From contig DATNIW010000087.1 of assembly GCA_035604215.1 (NCBI GenBank), positions 1 through 13,016 of the forward strand: a DNA stretch of 13,016 nucleotides. The letters are read 5' to 3'. A program made the translations under genes and the position numbers. The notes beneath the pieces are model-generated. The model was given only the letters and a program-made list of their open reading frames with translations. It did no database searches and was not told the DNA's origin. The DNA is from UBA5070 sp035604215 (GTDB lineage: Bacteria; Fibrobacterota; Fibrobacteria; UBA5070). The stretch's first letter is position 1; every line of letters starts with the position of its first letter. Shown in pieces: positions 1 through 6,782 of the stretch.

Positions 1-204
1 CGCACCGCCGCCGGTGAAGGGCGCGTCGGGCTGGACGTCCGTGCGCGCCCAGAGCCCCAGGAGCATCCCCTCCCGCAGCGGGAACATGGCGAAGCTCGGG
101 GAGGATTCCACCGGGGGGCGCCCCAACAGCTTCTGGTAGAACGCGGCGCTGTTGGCGGGTGAATCGACGTAGAGGAGGATGAAGTTGGGATCGAGCATGG
201 TCAT
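1..204 (-). CDS. VOC (glyoxalase/bleomycin-resistance fold) protein, 3' end missing
   Basis: Only the N-terminal 68 codons are present; the gene runs off the left edge. The peptide opens MTMLDPNFILLYVDSP and continues with SAAFYQKLLGRPPVESS and a FAMFPLREGMLLGLW strand. This is the beta-alpha-beta-beta module of the vicinal oxygen chelate superfamily, with the AxFYxxLLG helix typical of small VOC proteins. Family members bind a metal or a hydrophobic or antibiotic ligand, or act as lyases or dioxygenases; the substrate cannot be told from this half. The ATG at 204 has an AAAGGA Shine-Dalgarno about 4 nt upstream; a second ATG at 198 is less well placed. The gene follows the WYL regulator on the same strand after a 102-bp gap, so it may be that regulator's target, in the same transcript or from its own promoter. 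Family call is confident, function is not. Confidence 0.8.
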   Translation of the reverse strand, partial: MTMLDPNFILLYVDSPANSAAFYQKLLGRPPVESSPSFAMFPLREGMLLGLWARTDVQPDAPFTGGGA

Positions 205-306
205 CGGGTCCTTTCGAACGGTGTGGAGTCGCGCCGCGCCAAAGGCGGAGCGCAGAAGGAAGATGCAGGGAACCTGCTGCCAAACCATGTCAGCAGCGTA
301 AAAGGC

Positions 307-987
307 TCACCTGTTCAGCGAGGCCTTCCAACGACCGAGGAGCGAAGTCCGGGAGCCAGGGTAGCGGCTTTCCAACGGGGTCCACGATTCGATGCGGTCC
401 AGCCGGAAATGGCGGAAGTCCTGTCGCGCCTCGCACCACGCCGCCAGGATCCGCGCCGGATCGAAGAACGCGAGCGCCACCGGCCAAACCACGCGGTCCG
501 TGGTTTCCCCCTTCGCGTCGCGGTAGGCGAGCCGCACCTTGCGTCGTTCGCGGATGCACGCGCGGGCCACGGAAAGGTCGAGGACCGGGCCGGGGATTTC
601 GGGGGACGGCCCCACCAGCAGCGCGGAATGTTCCAGGATGTCCCGGGCTTGGGGCGGGAGCACGGCCTCGATCTTGGAGAGCGCCTCGCGGGCGGCGGCG
701 CCCAGGGCCGCATCCGTGCGCATGGCGACCCACCGCGACCCCAGCACGATGGCTTCGATCTCGTCTTCCGAGAACATCAGCGGCGGAAGGAGAAATCCAG
801 GTTGCATTCGGAATCCCACACCCGCCTCACCGGCGATGTCCGCTCCCTGTTCCTGGAGGCTCGCGATGTCGCGGTACAGGGTCCGCAAGCTGATGCCGAG
901 CTCCTTCGCGAGCGCGGCCCCCGTCACTGTTGTGCGGTGGCGTCGCAGGATCTGGAGAAGCTGGAGCAGCCGGGTGGCGCGCTGCAT
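307..987 (-). CDS. YafY/WYL-family transcriptional regulator
   Basis: 226-aa cytoplasmic DNA-binding regulator. Residues 1-60 form an HTH_11-type winged helix, with KELGISLRTLYRDIASLQEQG as recognition region and an AGVGFRMQPGFLLPPLMFS wing, the standard YafY (COG2378) layout. Residues about 145-200 are the WYL sensor domain, recognisable from RKVRLAYRDAKGE and from the C-terminal AWCEARQDFRHFRLDRI. At the place where the name-giving W-Y-L would stand there is R-I-L (about residues 179-181), while the following Cys-Glu-x-R and FRLDRI residues are kept. Length is normal for YafY proteins. The ATG at 987 lies 11 nt after the stop of the upstream exported-protein gene. The only SD-like sequence (AAGGA) is too far away at about 17 nt, so translation is probably coupled to the gene before it. 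The VOC gene downstream is a plausible target. The ligand is unknown. Confidence 0.9.
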   Translation of the reverse strand: MQRATRLLQLLQILRRHRTTVTGAALAKELGISLRTLYRDIASLQEQGADIAGEAGVGFRMQPGFLLPPLMFSEDEIEAIVLGSRWVAMRTDAALGAAAREALSKIEAVLPPQARDILEHSALLVGPSPEIPGPVLDLSVARACIRERRKVRLAYRDAKGETTDRVVWPVALAFFDPARILAAWCEARQDFRHFRLDRIESWTPLESRYPGSRTSLLGRWKASLNR

Positions 988-998
988 CTTGAAGAGGA

Positions 999-1469
999 TC
1001 AGTGTCCTTCCAGGTGGTCGATCACGTCGTTGAAGTGGTCCACGGATTCGTGGTGGGCCCTCGCCGCGTCCCGGGCCGCGTGGGCCTGGTCCTCCAGGGA
1101 GTGCGCGAGGTTCTCGCGCTGGTTCGCGAAGTCGTTGTCGCGCTGCGCGAACTGGCGGAGGTCGTCGGCGAGCCTCTGCAGCTCCCGGCGGCCGTGGCGG
1201 CCTTCGTCGAACTGGGAGACGGAAGCGGAGTAGTCGTTGGCCCGGTCGTTCATCCATTGCGCGTGGCGTCGGGCATCGGCGGCCTGGCGGTGCAGCGTTC
1301 GCGCCGTCTCGTCGTCCCATCGCGCCACGTTCTCCAGTTCGTGCGCGCGGCCATCCTGGATCCGGACATCCTGCCGCAGACGATCGACGGCGTCTTCTCG
1401 GTCGGCGAAAGCGTTGGTGAGGGCGAGGCCCAGAAGGAAGAATGTGGCGATGGAGAGTGTATTCCGCAT
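999..1469 (-). CDS. Exported Lys-free, Arg/His/Asp-rich helical protein, unknown function
   Basis: 156 aa, not recognised as a member of a named family. Residues 1-22 are a clear Sec signal peptide (basic Arg2, hydrophobic core FFLLGLAL, cleavage likely after NAFA). The mature part is almost entirely charged or helix-forming, with about 20 Arg, 11 His and many Asp, Glu, Gln and Ala. It has no Lys, no Cys and no transmembrane segment. Segments such as RELQRLADDLRQFAQRDNDF and ENLAHSLEDQAHAARDA look like amphipathic helices, so an extended helical or coiled-coil periplasmic protein is expected. The ATG at 1469 has GGAG 9 nt upstream. The gene opens a likely transcript with the WYL regulator (11-nt gap) and is divergent from the Lys-rich exported protein at 1746. 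Function unknown; a stress-related periplasmic or metal-binding role (His content) would be speculation. Confidence 0.75.
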   Translation of the reverse strand: MRNTLSIATFFLLGLALTNAFADREDAVDRLRQDVRIQDGRAHELENVARWDDETARTLHRQAADARRHAQWMNDRANDYSASVSQFDEGRHGRRELQRLADDLRQFAQRDNDFANQRENLAHSLEDQAHAARDAARAHHESVDHFNDVIDHLEGH

Positions 1470-1745
1470 TGTGGGTGGCTCCGTGGTTGGTGGTGGAGGT
1501 GACGGCGAATGACCGATGTGTGGAATGCAACACTCAATCTTCGTGCCGAAGCGCAGCAATCTCTCCAGCGACTTCGGGTGTTCGCAAAAAGCGGGGGGAA
1601 TCCTTCCGGTCCAACTGGCTTCCCCCGACTCGGGCCCCGTCTCCAGCCGGAACCGATGGGGGTCTGGCGCTTGGCATGGGCCTTGATGTAAGATCGCGTC
1701 CAGCGCCCGACGTTCTTCGGCGTCACAACCACAGGAGCAACGAAC
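1470..1745. promoter_or_regulatory. Divergent intergenic region between two exported-protein genes
   Basis: This 276-bp gap must hold promoters in both directions. For the plus-strand gene there is a strong ribosome binding site (AGGAG at 1735-1739, eight bases before the ATG). A TAAGAT hexamer at 1689-1694 could be a -10 box, but no good -35 stands 16-18 bp before it. Overlapping it at 1671-1687 is TTGGCATGGGCCTTGAT, which fits the sigma-54 consensus except for two positions, one of them the normally critical C of the -12 GC. Toward the minus strand only a poor -35/-10 pair can be proposed. A 60-codon open frame at 1509-1691 has no homology-like features and no ribosome binding site, and is not called. 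Confidence 0.4.
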
Positions 1746-2159
1746 ATGAACACCAAGATTCTTTCCACCGCACTTTCCCTGACCGCCTTCCTCGCCATCG
1801 GGTCCTATGCACAGGACAGCGCCGCCCTGAAGACCGACCACCAGGAGCTGAAGGCCGACCACCAGGAAGTCAAGGGAGACAAGGACAAGCTGAAGGCCGA
1901 CCGCGAAGCCCGCCACGACGAGATCAAAGGGGACAACACAGCCATCAAGGGCGACAAGGAGAAGCTCCAGGAAGATCGCAAGGCCCACGACACCTCCGGG
2001 GTGAAGTCGGATCGCACGGCGATCAAGCAGGAGAAGGCGAAGCGCCACGAGGACCGCAAGTCCGGCGACAGCACGGTCCACAAGGACAAGAAGCAGCTTC
2101 ACAAGGACAAGAAGGCCGCCCACCAGGAGAAGAAGGAAATCAAGGCCGACAAGAAGTAG
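1746..2159 (+). CDS. Exported Lys/Asp-rich seven-residue-repeat protein, unknown function
   Basis: 137 aa. Residues 1-22 are a Sec signal peptide with likely cleavage SYA|QDS. The mature 115 residues contain 27 Lys plus abundant Asp, Glu, His and Arg, and are nearly free of aromatic residues. They are built from repeats of the form [LVI]-K-x-[DE]-x-x-x, starting at residues 28, 35, 42, 49, 60, 67, 74, 86 and 93 (LKTDHQE, LKADHQE, VKGDKDK, LKADREA and so on), decaying into Lys-rich sequence from 112. One hydrophobic residue per seven is too few for a canonical two-stripe coiled coil, so a highly charged single helix or surface- or polymer-binding helix is more likely. The ATG at 1746 is set by AGGAG 8 nt upstream. 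The gene is divergent from the Lys-free exported protein and convergent with the efflux operon. No known family recognised. Confidence 0.8.
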   Translation: MNTKILSTALSLTAFLAIGSYAQDSAALKTDHQELKADHQEVKGDKDKLKADREARHDEIKGDNTAIKGDKEKLQEDRKAHDTSGVKSDRTAIKQEKAKRHEDRKSGDSTVHKDKKQLHKDKKAAHQEKKEIKADKK

Positions 2160-2171
2160 GCTGGAGGATCT

Positions 2172-2188
2172 TCCGCCCGGCGGGCGGA
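2172..2188. terminator. GC-rich hairpin between convergent genes
   Basis: A perfect inverted repeat, TCCGCCCG-G-CGGGCGGA, lies in the 45-bp gap between the stop of the Lys-rich protein gene (2159) and the stop of the outer-membrane channel gene (2205, opposite strand). Its position suits a bidirectional terminator. No T-tract follows on either strand, so a rho-independent terminator in the strict sense is not shown. Confidence 0.4.
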
Positions 2189-2204
2189 CTTCAGCGCGCC
2201 CGGT

Positions 2205-3620
2205 TCAACGCAAGCCTCCGCCCAGCGCCTTGTACAGGTCCACGACGTAGGTCAGCCGTTCGAGCCGGTCGTCCACCTGGCTGAGCCGCGCCGCGAGAAG
2301 TCCCTGCTGGGCGGAGAGCACTTCGATGTAGTCGACCTCTCCGGCGTTGAGCAGGAGATCCGTCGCCTCGACCGCCTTCTCCAGGGAGGCGATCTGCTTC
2401 TGACGGATTTCGTCCTTGCTCAGCGACTGCCCCCAGCCGTAGAGGATGTCGGAGACCTCTTGGCCGGCGACGAGCACCGACTGGCGGAACGCGAGCAGGG
2501 ATTCCTCCTGCGCCCCCTTGGCGATCTCGACGTTCGCCTTCAGGGCGCCGCGATCGAAGATCGGCTGGGTGAGGCTCGCGGTTAGGCTCGCAACCAGGTT
2601 CGCCGGGCTGAAGAACCCGTCGAATCCGCCCACGAGCCCCACGAAGGTGCTGCTGGAGCCGCCCGAGGTGATGGCGAGCGTCGGATATAGGGCCGCGCGG
2701 GCCGCGTCGGTGGTGGCGTAGGCAGACTCCACCGCGAACTCGGCCTGGCGCACGTCGGGGCGGTGGGACAGGGCCGCCACCGGCACGCCGGTGCGGAATC
2801 CGTCGGGCAGGTTCTCATGATCCAGGAGGGAGCGATCGATGGGACCGGGCTTCCTTCCCAGGAGCACGCAGAGGGCGTTCTCCTGTTCGCGGACTTGCTG
2901 TTCCAGCGAAATGAGCGAGAGCCGGGTGCCGTAGAGGGTGGCGTCGGTCTGCTCCACGGCCACCTCCGTCTGGCTTCCCGCCTGCTTCAACGCCGCCATG
3001 GTCTGCGCGCTCTTGGTCAAAAGAGCGAAGCTTTCGTTGGTGACCTCCACCTCCTTGTCCAGCGCCAGCAGCCGGTCGTAGTCGATGGCGATGTTCGCCA
3101 CCAGCTGGGTGCGCACGAGGTTCGCGTACTCGCGGCTTCCGAGCAGCGCCGCGTACCTGGCCTTGGAGGCGCTGGAGAGCCGTCCCCACAGGTCCAGCTC
3201 CCAGGTGGCGGAAAAGCCCAGGCTCGCCCCTTGGCTCGCGTAGCCCAGCACGTCGCGGCCGTGGTTCCCAGAGCTGGTGCGCACGTGGTCGGCGCCCAAC
3301 CCGGCGACGACGGTCGGCGCTTGGCCGGCCCGCGCCGCTCCCAGCGAGGCTTCTGCCTGGTCGATGCGCACGAGCGCGGTGCGCAGGTCGGAGTTGCTGT
3401 CCAGCCCCTCGGCGACCAGCGCTTGGAGCTTCGGGTCCGCGAAATAGGTTTTCCAGGGGATGTCCCCGACCGAAGCGGTGTCCGCGCCGGAGTCCTTCGC
3501 GTCGCGCAGAAGACCCGTGGCGTCCATCGGAGTCGGAGCCGACAGGGTCTTGTAGGAGGCGCACGAGGAAAGCAGGCCCGCGGCCAGCGCTCCTCCCAGA
3601 GCGGTCTTGGGGGCGTTCAT
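2205..3620 (-). CDS. RND efflux outer-membrane channel lipoprotein (OprM/NodT type)
   Basis: 471 aa, normal length for the TolC-like outer membrane efflux family. It starts with a lipoprotein signal, MNAPKTALGGALAAGLLSSC, with lipobox LSSC and acylated Cys20. The mature protein has the NodT/OprM features: the PWKTYFADPKLQALVAEGL segment, an LRTALVRIDQAEASLGAARAG helix, the WELDLWG motif (about 140-146), and the second repeat with SHRPDVRQAEF, AALYPTLAITSG, LTQPIFDRG and a closing EVLSAQQGLL helix. It forms the trimeric exit duct that completes the pump encoded upstream. Its ATG at 3620 overlaps the pump gene's stop as ATGA and has CGGAGG 7 nt upstream, so it is the third gene of the operon and translationally coupled. 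An open frame continues upstream of this start inside the pump gene, but its translation there is a shadow. Confidence 0.95.
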   Translation of the reverse strand: MNAPKTALGGALAAGLLSSCASYKTLSAPTPMDATGLLRDAKDSGADTASVGDIPWKTYFADPKLQALVAEGLDSNSDLRTALVRIDQAEASLGAARAGQAPTVVAGLGADHVRTSSGNHGRDVLGYASQGASLGFSATWELDLWGRLSSASKARYAALLGSREYANLVRTQLVANIAIDYDRLLALDKEVEVTNESFALLTKSAQTMAALKQAGSQTEVAVEQTDATLYGTRLSLISLEQQVREQENALCVLLGRKPGPIDRSLLDHENLPDGFRTGVPVAALSHRPDVRQAEFAVESAYATTDAARAALYPTLAITSGGSSSTFVGLVGGFDGFFSPANLVASLTASLTQPIFDRGALKANVEIAKGAQEESLLAFRQSVLVAGQEVSDILYGWGQSLSKDEIRQKQIASLEKAVEATDLLLNAGEVDYIEVLSAQQGLLAARLSQVDDRLERLTYVVDLYKALGGGLR

Positions 3621-6600
3621 CGCGCGGCCTCCGTCGGTTCGGCGATGGGTCTTTTTCCTTGCAACCGCTCCTGCAAGCTCTGGAAGAGCACGAAGAGGAC
3701 GGGGATGACCACGAGGCCGAAGATGGTGCCCACCAGCATGCCCCCGATGGCGCTGACCCCGATGGACCGGTTGCCCACGGCACCCGCGCCCTGGGCCAGG
3801 GCCAGGGGCAGCAGTCCGAAGATGAAGGCGAACGACGTCATCAGGATGGGACGCAGACGGGCGGTGGCGCCCTCGATGGCGGCCTGGACCAGGTCCATGC
3901 CCGAGCGGCGGCGCTGCAGCGCGAACTCCACGATCAGGATGGCGTTCTTGGCCAGAAGCCCGATCAGCATGACCAGCGAGATCTGCACGTAGATGTTGTT
4001 GGTGATCCCGCTTCCCGACTTCATGGAGGCGAAGACGAAGAGGAACACGCCCGAGAGCCCGATGGGGAGCGAGAACATCACCGCCAGCGGCAAGATGTAG
4101 CTCTCGTAGAGGGCCGAGAGCAGCAGGTAGACGAAGATCCCGCACAGCAGGAAGATGACGGTCGTCTGGTTCTTGCTGTTGGCCTCCTCGCGGCTCATCC
4201 CCGAGAACTCGTAGGTGTAGCCCGGCGGCAGCGGGGTTTGGGCGATGGCGTTGATCACGTCGCCGGAGGTGGCTCCCTTGGCGAAGTTGGGGATCACCGT
4301 GACGGCCATCGACGAATAGAGGTTGAAGCGCGTGAGCGACTGCGGACCTGTGACGTCGTGGATGGTGAGGAACTCCGTGATCGGGGCCATCTCGCCGCTC
4401 GAGGTCCGGACGGTGAGGTTGCGCAGGTCCTCCAGCCGCGCGCGGTATTCCGGGGCGGCCTGGACGATCACCCGGTACTGCTTGCCGTAGGCGTTGAAGT
4501 TCGAGACGTAGTCGCTCCCGACATAGGTCTGGAGAGCGCCCATCACCTGGCCCAGGGTGAGGCCGGCCTGCTTGATCCTGGACATGTCCGCCTCCACGAG
4601 CTTCTGCGGATAGTTGGGGTTGAAGGAGGTCATGGCCGTCATGACCTCGGGGTGCATCCTCAGTCGCTTCAGGTAGTCCAGGGTGACCTGGTAGAACTTC
4701 CCGACATCGCCTCCGGTGCGGTCCTGCAACTTGAGCTCCACGCCGTTGCTGATGCCGAATCCGCGCAGGGTGGGGGCGCCGAAGAACATGAACGAAGCGC
4801 CGGGGATCGTGTCCGTCTCCCGCTTCAGCACGGCGGCGATCTGGTTCAGGGTGAGCTTCCGCTTGTCCCACGGATCCAACGAGAAGATGAGGGCCCCGGC
4901 CGAGTTGTCCAAGCCGCTCAGGAAGCTCCGTCCCGTCATGGAGGCCGCGTTGTGCACGCCCGGGATCGACTTGGCGATCCGCACGACCCTTCCGACCATG
5001 CTGTCGGTGACGTCCAGCGAGGTGCCCGGAGACATGGCGACGTTGCCCATCACCGTGCCGCTGTCCTCCTGCGGCACGAAGCCGGTCGGGAGAATCCTGG
5101 AGATGGCCGCGAGCAGGAGCACGAAGGTGGCGACGATGGCCAGGGCGACCCAGCGCCGACTCGGCTTTCCGAGGTAGGCGACGAGCCGCCGGTACCGGTC
5201 CGTGAGCGCCGAGAAGATGGCGTTGAACCAGTAGAAGAACCGTCCCGCGAAGCCCTCCCCCTCGTATCCGGCGGCGTGCTCGGGGCGCAGGAACAGGGCG
5301 CACAGGGCCGGACTCAAGGTGAGCGCGTTGATCGCCGAGAGCACGATGGCCACCGCGAGCGTCAGTCCGAACTGCTTGAAGAAGACGCCGCTGGTGCCGC
5401 CGATGAAGCTGACCGGCACGAAGACCGAAGCCATCACCAGCGTGATGGAGACGATGGCCGGCGCGATCTCGCCGATCGCCGATGTCGCGGCGGCGCGGGG
5501 ATCTGTCTCGCCGCCTTCCAGCTTGGCGTGGACGGCCTCCACGACCACGATGGCGTCGTCCACCACGATGCCGATGGCCAGCACCAGCGCGAAGAGGGTG
5601 AGCAGGTTGATGGAGAAGCCCATGAGCTGCAGGAAGAAGAAGGTTCCCACGATGGCCACCGGCACGGCGATGGCCGGGATCAGGGTGGCCCGGAAGTTCT
5701 GCAGGAACAGGAACACCACCAGGAAGACCAGGATGAAGGCTTCGATCAGGGTGTGGACCACCTTCTCGATGGAGGCGTCCAGGAAATCGCTCGCGTCCAT
5801 CTGGTAGGTGAAGGCGACGCCCGGGGGGAAGTTCTTGGCGGCGTCCTGGACCACCGCCTTCGCGTCCCCGATGACCTGCTGGGCGTTGGAGCCCGCCGCC
5901 TGGCTGATGTAGACGAAGACGCCCGGCAGTCCGCCGGCGCGGACGCGGATGGTGTAGTCCTGGCCGCCCAGTTCGAGCCGCGCCACGTCCTTGAGAAGGA
6001 GTTGCTGGGTCCCGTCGGAACGCAGGACGATGTTTCCGAACTGCTCGGGACTGGTGAATTTCCCGGTGTACCTGAGGTTGTACTGGAAGGACTGCTTGCC
6101 CTGCTCGCCCAGTTGACCGGGAGCCGCCTCGATGTTCTGGTCCTGGATGGCCGCGACCACCTGGTCGGCGGTGATGCCGTGGGCCTTCATGGCGTCGGGC
6201 TCCAGCCACACACGCATCGAGTAGTCGAGGGTGGAGAAGGTTCCCGCCGTCCCGACGCCCTTGATGCGCTGGAGCTGCGGAACCAGGTTGATCTTCGCGT
6301 AGTTGTAGAGGAACTTGTCGTCGTAGGCGGGATTCGTCGAGGTGAGCATCACGAAGAGGATGTAGCCGGTCTGCTGCTTGCGGACCGTGACGCCGTTGGT
6401 GGTCACTTCCGCGGGGAGGAACGCCGCCGCCTGCGCGACGCGGTTCTGCACGTTCACCGTGGCCATGTCGGGGTCCGCGCCCTGCTTGAAGAACACATCG
6501 ACCTCGGCCGCGCCGCCGTTGGTGGCCGTGGAGGTCATGTAGGTCATGTTGTCCACGCCGTTGATCTGCTCCTCCAGGGGCACGATCACGCTCTTGAGGA

Positions 6601-6769
6601 CGGCGTCGGCGTTGGCGCCGCTGTAGGTGGTGGTCACGCTCACGGTGGGAGGCGCGATGTCCGGGTACTGCTCGATGGGCAGCAGCTTGATGCCGATGAT
6701 CCCGAGGACCACCAGCAGGATGGAGATGACGGTGGCGAGGACGGGCCGTTGGATGAAGAGCTTGAGCAT
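3617..6769 (-). CDS. RND multidrug efflux pump, inner-membrane subunit (HAE1/AcrB type)
   Basis: 1050 aa, full length for a hydrophobe/amphiphile efflux RND transporter. It opens with MLKLFIQRPVLATVISILLV (TM1) and has the typical LPIEQYPDIAPPTVSV segment. The proton-relay residues are all visible: Asp404-Asp405 in TM4 (LAIGIVVDDAIVVVE) and Lys941 in TM10 (GLLAKNAILIVEFA). Two large periplasmic loops follow TM1 and TM7. The protein exchanges protons for drugs or other amphiphiles taken from the periplasm or outer leaflet, and passes them to the channel with help of the adaptor. The gene lies 12 bp after the adaptor stop and overlaps the channel start by 4 bp. Its Shine-Dalgarno region is part of an 11-bp palindrome. 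Substrates cannot be predicted, and no gene symbol is given because the subfamily is uncertain. Confidence 0.96.
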   Translation of the reverse strand: MLKLFIQRPVLATVISILLVVLGIIGIKLLPIEQYPDIAPPTVSVTTTYSGANADAVLKSVIVPLEEQINGVDNMTYMTSTATNGGAAEVDVFFKQGADPDMATVNVQNRVAQAAAFLPAEVTTNGVTVRKQQTGYILFVMLTSTNPAYDDKFLYNYAKINLVPQLQRIKGVGTAGTFSTLDYSMRVWLEPDAMKAHGITADQVVAAIQDQNIEAAPGQLGEQGKQSFQYNLRYTGKFTSPEQFGNIVLRSDGTQQLLLKDVARLELGGQDYTIRVRAGGLPGVFVYISQAAGSNAQQVIGDAKAVVQDAAKNFPPGVAFTYQMDASDFLDASIEKVVHTLIEAFILVFLVVFLFLQNFRATLIPAIAVPVAIVGTFFFLQLMGFSINLLTLFALVLAIGIVVDDAIVVVEAVHAKLEGGETDPRAAATSAIGEIAPAIVSITLVMASVFVPVSFIGGTSGVFFKQFGLTLAVAIVLSAINALTLSPALCALFLRPEHAAGYEGEGFAGRFFYWFNAIFSALTDRYRRLVAYLGKPSRRWVALAIVATFVLLLAAISRILPTGFVPQEDSGTVMGNVAMSPGTSLDVTDSMVGRVVRIAKSIPGVHNAASMTGRSFLSGLDNSAGALIFSLDPWDKRKLTLNQIAAVLKRETDTIPGASFMFFGAPTLRGFGISNGVELKLQDRTGGDVGKFYQVTLDYLKRLRMHPEVMTAMTSFNPNYPQKLVEADMSRIKQAGLTLGQVMGALQTYVGSDYVSNFNAYGKQYRVIVQAAPEYRARLEDLRNLTVRTSSGEMAPITEFLTIHDVTGPQSLTRFNLYSSMAVTVIPNFAKGATSGDVINAIAQTPLPPGYTYEFSGMSREEANSKNQTTVIFLLCGIFVYLLLSALYESYILPLAVMFSLPIGLSGVFLFVFASMKSGSGITNNIYVQISLVMLIGLLAKNAILIVEFALQRRRSGMDLVQAAIEGATARLRPILMTSFAFIFGLLPLALAQGAGAVGNRSIGVSAIGGMLVGTIFGLVVIPVLFVLFQSLQERLQGKRPIAEPTEAAR

Positions 6770-6771
6770 GC

Positions 6772-6782
6772 GGGGGTCCCCC
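6772..6782. repeat. G5-T-C5 palindrome at the pump gene's ribosome binding site
   Basis: GGGGGTCCCCC is a perfect 11-bp inverted repeat (with a central base) filling the gap between the adaptor stop codon and the pump ATG. On the transcribed strand it reads GGGGGACCCCC, and its G-run is the only Shine-Dalgarno-like sequence for the pump gene, 7 nt from the ATG. It may be opened by ribosomes finishing the adaptor gene. Confidence 0.5.

Noticed and set aside
1509..1691. 60-codon open frame in the divergent intergenic region
   Set aside because: No ribosome binding site, no family resemblance, and it would cover the promoter region of the neighbouring genes.
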